In this document: positions 57,801 through 64,000 of the stretch, in pieces
Position numbering within the stretch: the stretch's first letter is position 1
How the letters are laid out: each line of letters opens with the position of its first letter
DNA from: Lunularia cruciata
Taxonomy: Eukaryota; Streptophyta; Marchantiopsida; Lunulariales; Lunulariaceae
Direction of reading: 5' to 3'
DNA: 64,000 nucleotides
Assembly (NCBI GenBank): GCA_948567375.1
Contig: OX419757.1
Location: forward strand, 31,186,001-31,250,000
Notes under the pieces: model-generated
Database searches by the model: none
Seen by the model: only the letters and a program-made list of their open reading frames with translations
What the model was told of the DNA's origin: nothing
Program-made: the position numbers and the translations under genes

Positions 57801-58598
57801 TCCAATCCAACCCAGTCCATCAAGCCAATTGCCTCTCTTCCCTTCCACCTTGAGACCCTCCTTACAATTACTGGCAGTGATCTCTGCCATCACTCTCAGG
57901 AAACTAAAATTCCAGTTCCATGCTAAAAAAGTAATACAAAGTCTAATCAAGACTTTGATTCTAGCTACTACATCTACCCTTCAAATTGTGAAACCTCACA
58001 CCGCCAACGCATTGGCCACCTTTTTTGCCATGATCTGTTCTCTTGTTCTACGATGTTGGAAGATGAGACCCTCTCCTAGATGAGACACTCTAACTCCCTC
58101 AAGGTTTGGGAAAATCTCACACTCGATGGGCTTCTTGATACGCATTACTGTAGGGCAACTACTCAAAGGAATTGGAAATTTACTCGGAGTATTCAACTTT
58201 TCCCTACGTAGTCGCAATTTTATATTACCCCAAATCGCAGTCATTCTTCAGTAGATTTTGGCTGCAAATTTCTCTCTTCTGCGTGCAACTCCCGGTCACT
58301 ATCAAGACATGCTTCTTTTTCCCCTGCCATTTCTTGAAATGTACTTTCTTGCCACGTACAGAGGTTGTTAAACGGTCTTTGTCTCTCCTGCGTCTTCCAA
58401 CCCGAAGACGATGATCTTTGGACTTTTTCCGGCGTACTCCTCTTCCGAGTACCTCCATCATTGGATCCAATGTCATCTTCTTTGGATTCCCTCCAAAGTT
58501 ACTTCCGTCAATTCTTTGTCCGCAATTCGACTTTCAGTGCTTACTTTGTCTCTTAAACACAACTAACCATAGAAAAACAAAAAAATGTGGGTACCACA
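54899..58598 (-). mobile_element. 3,700-bp insertion with TG...CA ends, 5-bp target duplication and no LTRs
   Basis: The flanking retroelement is collinear with copy 1 on both sides, which fixes the boundaries. The insert starts TGTGACAACCC and ends GGGTACCACA, imperfect inverted tips (TGTGGTACCC in reverse). It is flanked by ATCTA (54894-54898) and ATCCA (58599-58603), a 4/5 match, and the empty site in copy 1 (gtccactcat) agrees. No repeat resembling an LTR is visible at the two ends. The only coding content is a decayed orphan-family gene on the minus strand. It could be a non-autonomous LTR derivative that lost one LTR, a large terminal-inverted-repeat element, or something undescribed. 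Confidence 0.7.
55697..58476 (-). pseudogene. Orphan coiled-coil family gene carried by the insertion
   Basis: On the minus strand in order: a basic N terminus (58476-58225, RRKKSKDHRLRVGRRRR); IKKPIECEIFPNLEGVRVSH and TREQIMAKKVANALAV (58244-57996); then 57810-57502 with GITFYRKCDAAEETAEIRNL, FFAPRTTNGYKVESYRDPIQ, IVGAMMAMF and FARALVNWAKCFHHRT. One TAG later, in the same frame, PPHYFAPFAAHFYFGLNLLTKE follows (57500-57390). An acidic linker (57225-57010) precedes a long coiled coil of 259 codons (57006-56227) and an acidic C terminus ending at 55697. About four frame changes and several stops make it non-functional. The central segment aligns with the relic at 34.2-34.4 kb. I recall similar hypothetical proteins in liverwort gene sets, which is memory only. 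No enzymatic motif is seen; a gag/capsid-like or host origin are both open. Confidence 0.6.
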
Positions 58599-59365
58599 AT
58601 CCACTTATCAACATCTTCATTATTCACTTGTGAGTGTAGTTCTACATGCACATGACATGCAACAAGGATCTATATGACATTTTGTCCTTTGGAAGGACAT
58701 AAGATAGCTACCTTGATCCAATTAGGGTTATAGTGTTTTCAATGGCACAAGAGAATAAATACTTCCCTTGGTGAGAGCAGTGGTATGCTTTGTAGATGAT
58801 ACAAGTCAAGGAAGACTTATATTTGGTTTGAGATAATCAAGTAATAGTTGCAAATATTGTGGTTACGGATCCCACACATGATGAAATTTTTGAGAGGATG
58901 ATTATTCATCATCTTGGATAGGTGGAAAATGGATTTATAGCAGCCAAGGTCTCTAAGATATGAGTATGTAGTGGGGTCACCTTTTTTCCCCTTTGGCCTT
59001 GGAGCTACATGAAGCAATAGATATGAAATTTGACATATTTTTCATAATGCACAAGAGCTTATCATAGTAGAGATCAGAAGTACTTTCTCACTTTCCTTCT
59101 TTGTAAAAAAAATTTAGATAATGTGTGTCCAATGCTCTACAAATAGCATCTACTTGTGCAATCCACAAGATGATGCTTTTTTGGACGCTCTAGTAGTAAT
59201 ATGAAGATCATACAACTTGCATAGCTTATTAATCTTAGGTGCAACATAAAAGTTTCTCATATTTATACTATTGAGACCTAGCTCCATTTTACCTTTTATT
59301 GTTGATCCTTGTATGGCTTGATGATGTCTTCACATCCTTCTTGTTATCTGGTATGCTTTTATTTT
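58599..59365 (+). mobile_element. Non-LTR-type retroelement copy 2, C-terminal part and 3' tail (right part)
   Basis: Continuing from 54898: attcacttgtgagtgtag matches copy 1 at about 49720-49740. The plus strand then reads IVVTDPTHDEIFERMIIHH (58850 on) and YEYVVGSPFFPLALELHEAI, FDIFF (58960-59040), homologous to VVFIDPMRDAVLEGV and LFVPLVLELYGAM, ALDTF of copy 1. The shared tail follows: ttgagacctagctcca (decayed palindrome), ttaccttttattg, tgtatggcttgatg, catccttcttgttat. The small minus-strand frame at 58817-59017 is antisense. Confidence 0.72.
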
Positions 59366-62300
59366 TCAGGAGTTATATAGAGTTTGATAAGTATTCAACA
59401 ACTTGACATTAAGAGATTATTGCATCATATACCCTTTTAAATTTAAGAGAGTTAAATTAAAAATTAATTATCAAGCATAGGGTTATCATTTTATTTTTCT
59501 TTTTTTTATAGTTTATTGGAAGCAAAAAAAATCTATCACTATCAAAAATGGACTAGATGGTGTAATGTAGTTTTTAGTAAAGTGCACTAAACATTGGCTT
59601 ACAACAACCCAAAAAAAGTTCATTCCTAATTATAAAATATATTTTTTGGGATGTGTTATTGGTTCCCAAATATGGTTTTCCTAACCTTTGTTACATTTAA
59701 GTTTACAATACTTTTTTTCAATGCTGAAAATAGCTCCTTTGACTATAGAATCTCATCAATGTAATAGATACTTTATAATGATTACTTTTTTTGCTCTAGA
59801 TACTATCATTTTATGCCTTAGCAAAAAATCTTAAGCACATGAACTTGCATGCACACCAACCAACTATCATAAGATGTATGATCAAGATAAAGAAATATCA
59901 ATATTCCTTTCTCCTATCATATATTTACAATGTCATAGACTAGCCAGCATGAGACTTGCATCATTTGCAACAGACTTGAATACTAATCTATCATTTGCAA
60001 CTATATGTAGCCTACTCCTCTACCTCCTCATTAAGAGCATCTTCAAAAGGCACTTAAAGAACACAGCCTTCCTCCAAGGTTTTGTTAAAAGATGTACTAC
60101 CTCTCTAAATCAACAAGTAGTAAAAATACAATTTGGGATGTATCTATATCCTAAGATCTTATGTGGTGCCTTTTGCAAACCCTAAAAATTTTTACCAAGA
60201 GAGAATTTTATTTTCAATTGTCTCAAAATGAGCACAAAGTATACCATTTTTTCCTTTCCTATGGTATTGAAAACTCATACAAGTATTTTGCAACTAGTGA
60301 ATGATTTGATACCTTGCGAAGTTCCTTTAAAAAAATAACATTGTTAGTACTATCAAGATTCGAAGAATTATTGACAGATATTGCTAAGCATCCATCCATT
60401 AGTGATGTCCATCAACCACACATTGCATTGAGATAGTTTCCTTCTTCAAGAATGGTTGAATTAATTCATTTTAGCTCATTTCAAGAGGTATTTAGATGCA
60501 AATATATATTATATTTAATTAATTTCACCAAATAAGATGTCTATGATTGTTATAAGATAGACCTAAAACTACAAGAAGGAGAAGCTTTAAAACCATAATC
60601 TTGTTCCAATATTACTAGATATGGGTGAAAGTCTTACTTTCTTGTCAATATTCTAAAAACCAGAAAATTTATTTACTAAATTTATGAATGATACAAGAAT
60701 CACCCTAATAAAGTAGTATTTGTGGATGAGAAATTATATAGTCTCCAAGTCTCTTATTATGATGCTAAGTATGATCTTATATACTAGATGTTTGTATTTG
60801 CTCAAAATAAATAAACTTATGGCATTTATGTGAGTTATTTGCTTGAGTTGGTGATTTCTCTATTGCTATGATGCTAAAAATATTTCTAGTGAGATCTTTA
60901 CAAGATGAGAGATCTAAAAGTTGTTAAGCCAAGAATATCGCTAGTGAGATCCTTACAAGATAAGAGATCTACAAGTTGTTAAGCCATGAACATAATTGCC
61001 TTGAACATATGCAACTATTAAAATTTTACAATTGTATTCTTACCACCTTATCAATTGGATCTCATGTGTCTTCAATTTAATATTTTTTGCTCTTTAACCC
61101 CCATCAAGCTCAACAAGCAAGTAAATTTAAAAGACTAGCCCATATAAGGAAAGAATATCTATCTTAACCTAAGAAATATCTTTGCATTCTAAAAGATGAG
61201 ATAGATCCAAAGAAAACTTCACTCATATATCTCATCAAAGAACCAAAATAAGTAGAGAGTGCTTCTTTAGTTAGTGTATATCTTGTTGAAACTTTCATCT
61301 TCAATGGAACCATGAGATTGAAACTCTTTTTAAACTTCAAAAGTCTAAAATTTTATTTGTATATGACAATCACTATGCTAAGCAAAATTTTGATTGAGTT
61401 GATTGGACTTCTTTCTCATGTTGAGTACCTTAGTTAAATATTGTATTTTTTGTCAAAACAGAAAATTATGATCTTCTTCTATATCTCTCCATGCTTTGGA
61501 AAAAAATTATCTTAGAAAATTAAACTTGGATTATTCATGGTTGGTTACTTTTATGACCATGTCAACAAAATATCAATGCAGTTGAATACATCTATAGCCT
61601 TCACTATCAACCATCATCCAAGACTCTTACAATCCTAAACCTTCCACAAAGTGGTTGTGAGAGTTATAGATTTTTTAAAAGTTACATAGATCAATCATCT
61701 AAACCAATCAGCTAGTCTTATCATCACAGTTTAGAGTATGCACTTTTCTGCAGACATGCTTGAACCAAGAACCAACCAAGGAGATACAACGTCTTATTGC
61801 CATGTCAATGGACAATAGGTAGATCTTAGAGTCCTCATATTTACCTCTTAAATCTAAGGTGGAGATAAGATCCATGGAAAAGCTTTGGAGACAAGAGAAG
61901 TTGGAGCTTTGGTTGATCCAAGCAAAGCCTTTTATAATATGAAAAGAGAGCTTGAACATATGTTTTCCTTCTTCTCCACAAAAAGAGTTTTCATGGTAGA
62001 ATAATTGTTTTATGTCTAGCTTGATATTGCATTTTGGCTATGATTGAGGATACAAATTTTGCTAAAGAGATCATAGATTTGGTCACAATCATAAACCACA
62101 TCCAATTCTCAACCTCAACAAGAAGAAGTCATGATAATAGTTGATGATTAATAGATTCTTTTTTTTGGATAGCATTAACCTCTATGTGCAAGATCATGGC
62201 AACCTTTGCAAGGAATAGACGCTTTTTATAAGCTATATTAGAAACTTGAAAGTGTTAGGAGAGTGGCAATTAGGAGCATTTTTGTAACCAATGGTTCTTG

Positions 62301-63487
62301 CTTCAATGCCATTGAGGATGTGCAAAATTTTAAATGTTTATCTTAGAATGAAGAAGGGTACCAACGAGGGGTGACATTCAATGGTATAGTACAAAAGAAG
62401 CCAATGCATTTAGTACAAAGTACTACACAAAGAAGAAGCAAGCTAGTGATAGATGTATGATCTTAATATTGCATGATCCTAATATTGCAAACTTTTGAGA
62501 TTTGAATTTTTAGACATCAAAATATTAGCTATTGATTTTACTTTTATTAGGGTGTATCTCCTTAGAAAAGCTACAGTTACACAAATCCAAGATAAAAACA
62601 TGAAAGGATAATTAAACCAACAGTAAGTATAATGAAGAAAAATACCTCTTAGTAGAACAAGATACTCAGAGAGGTAGTTAAGGCTAGGTTTGAAATAATT
62701 GAATGAATTTTAGTAGAGGTTTTGATGCGTATGTTCTTCTAACTTATCCATAGTATGCCTCAATAATTATGTTACATATTCATTTTATTAAGAATATTTT
62801 CATCATTTAGATAGTTGAAGCTCAATTTTTTACTTAAGAGTAAATGTGTACAATCTATGCTGCATAGCCTTTCATAGACTCTACTAAATTAACTATTTCA
62901 AGAAAATGGATGGATTTTATGAAATCATGCTCAAACCAATCAATATTGAATTTTCATATAATATATTTTCCAAAGTATGATGTATGTTGCAAGGTTTCTC
63001 ATAATTATTAATTGTCTCAATTGAATATATTTTGATTTTCTCTTTTAAGATGTAGATTTTGGAGGTTAAGAATTCCAAAAAAACATTATTTTAGGATTTT
63101 TGTTCAAAAATAGGTGCAATTTCATATCAATATTGATGAAAGTATCTTTTCAAAAATTATGAAAAATCAAATTACTTTCAATTTTGTGAAAATCAGTAAA
63201 TTTTCTTGGATATTAATTTTTTCTTGGTTGTTATGAGATGCTTTTACTAGTTGATGCATATTTTGAAAAAGACTAGCTAGTGCAATCCATAAGAAAAATA
63301 ATCACACTAGGTGATAGTGTTTTAAGTACTTTAGTTATTGTACCTTATCTCTTGTGTATAAATGAAGTATATCAAGGAATAATACACATCAAGGAAGTAT
63401 GAGTTCAATACTTCATGATGGTTGAAAAGTTTTTATGATCTCAATACTATGCTGCACCAAGAAAGATCAAATATTTGTAAGTAAAAT
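59366..63487. other. AT-rich sequence, no gene recognised
   Basis: Many stops in every frame. Frames at 59874-60185 and 61708-61959 have no motif I recognise. Probably decayed element sequence. Confidence 0.4.
60877..60985. repeat. 55-bp tandem duplication
   Basis: 60877-60930 and 60931-60985 share tagtgagatc-ttacaagat-agagatct-aaagttgttaagcc with a few substitutions. Confidence 0.88.
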
Positions 63488-64000
63488 TGTCACACCATTT
63501 GTAGTGTCGCATCTAGATTGCTTGGACACTAGAGTTCCAATGATAGTAGTTAGAGGTATTTTGGCAATTACTCATAGACTACTTTCCGCCGGTCAGATTT
63601 TATGTTCAGGGTACTTATTTCATGTAGGGCCCACCGTCACTTGCACCATATGCACCATCGGGTGTGCCGTTAGTGGGACCATTGGAATGAGACCTAGGTC
63701 AAAATCAGGAGTATACCCTTGAAGTGCAGCTCTAGAGAGCTCACTTCTCTGATGTTGAGACTTTGAGCTCTTGGCTAGAGTGGATAGAAAGCCAGCAAGC
63801 GTCACATGGAATCCCTTAGCTAGAGTGGGTGTGGCTTGAATGTAATCAGTGCCCTATTGTTGGCAATTTATTGAGGATCAGATCAAGTACTGATCTGATT
63901 TGAGTTGTAAACTATTTGATTATTGTGGCACTTTAGAGTTCATGTATGACTTATGTGTGAGTTGTGCTTCTATAGTGTATGATGTTGACAGCGATGTATG
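63488..64000. other. Composition shift; possible LTR start running off the window
   Basis: From 63488 (tgtcacaccatttgtagtg) the sequence becomes visibly less AT-rich. TGTCACACC is a common 5' tip of plant LTRs. The rest of the putative element lies outside the window, so this is only a suggestion. Confidence 0.25.

Noticed and set aside
58817-59017. Minus-strand 66-codon frame
   Set aside because: Antisense to the C-terminal domain of retroelement copy 2, which matches copy 1 on its own strand.

Overview
The window comes from a land-plant nuclear genome. Evidence: a plant-type PP2C with a C-terminal Cys-pair domain (Arabidopsis At1g47380/PP2C12 type), a nuclear gene with a plastid transit peptide split over two exons, GT-AG introns of roughly 130-700 bp, and Ty1/copia, Ty3/gypsy, non-LTR and PIF/Harbinger-like elements. 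The style of the non-LTR element and of the orphan coiled-coil family recalls bryophytes, especially liverworts. That placement is inference from memory and is not proved by the sequence.

Layout. 0-12.4 kb is a gene cluster: the 3' part of a long coiled-coil protein gene (+, running in from the left edge, three exons), a PP2C gene (-, convergent with it), and a ten-exon plastid membrane protein gene (+, divergent from the PP2C across a GA/CT- and G-rich intergenic region). 12.4-26 kb has no intact gene. It holds short 3' tails of a non-LTR element, hairpins, tandem duplications and a decayed Myb/SANT-like coding fragment.

26-43.3 kb is a block of dead mobile elements: a full-length Ty1/copia element (+), a copia integrase fragment (-), a decayed orphan coiled-coil family member (-), a Ty3/gypsy element (-) disrupted by two solo-LTR-type insertions, and a PIF/Harbinger-like transposase relic (-). 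A four-exon coiled-coil protein gene (-) lies at 46.1-48.4 kb, inside an island that looks less AT-rich than its surroundings.

49-59.4 kb holds two coding copies of one non-LTR-type retroelement family, one on each strand. The plus copy is split by a 3,700-bp insertion (54,899-58,598) with TG...CA ends, a near-perfect 5-bp target duplication and no visible LTRs; the insertion carries a decayed gene of the same orphan family seen at 32-35 kb. 59.4-64 kb is AT-rich with no recognised gene.

The four host genes have unrelated functions and form no operon-like unit. The points most worth following are the orphan family with its 3.7-kb carrier, the gypsy LTR whose promoter region holds eight GAAGCTTC palindromes including a perfect four-unit heat-shock-element array, and the non-LTR 3' tail family with a conserved stem-loop. 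All splice models were read by eye from GT/AG sites and reading phase; no alignment or search was run.
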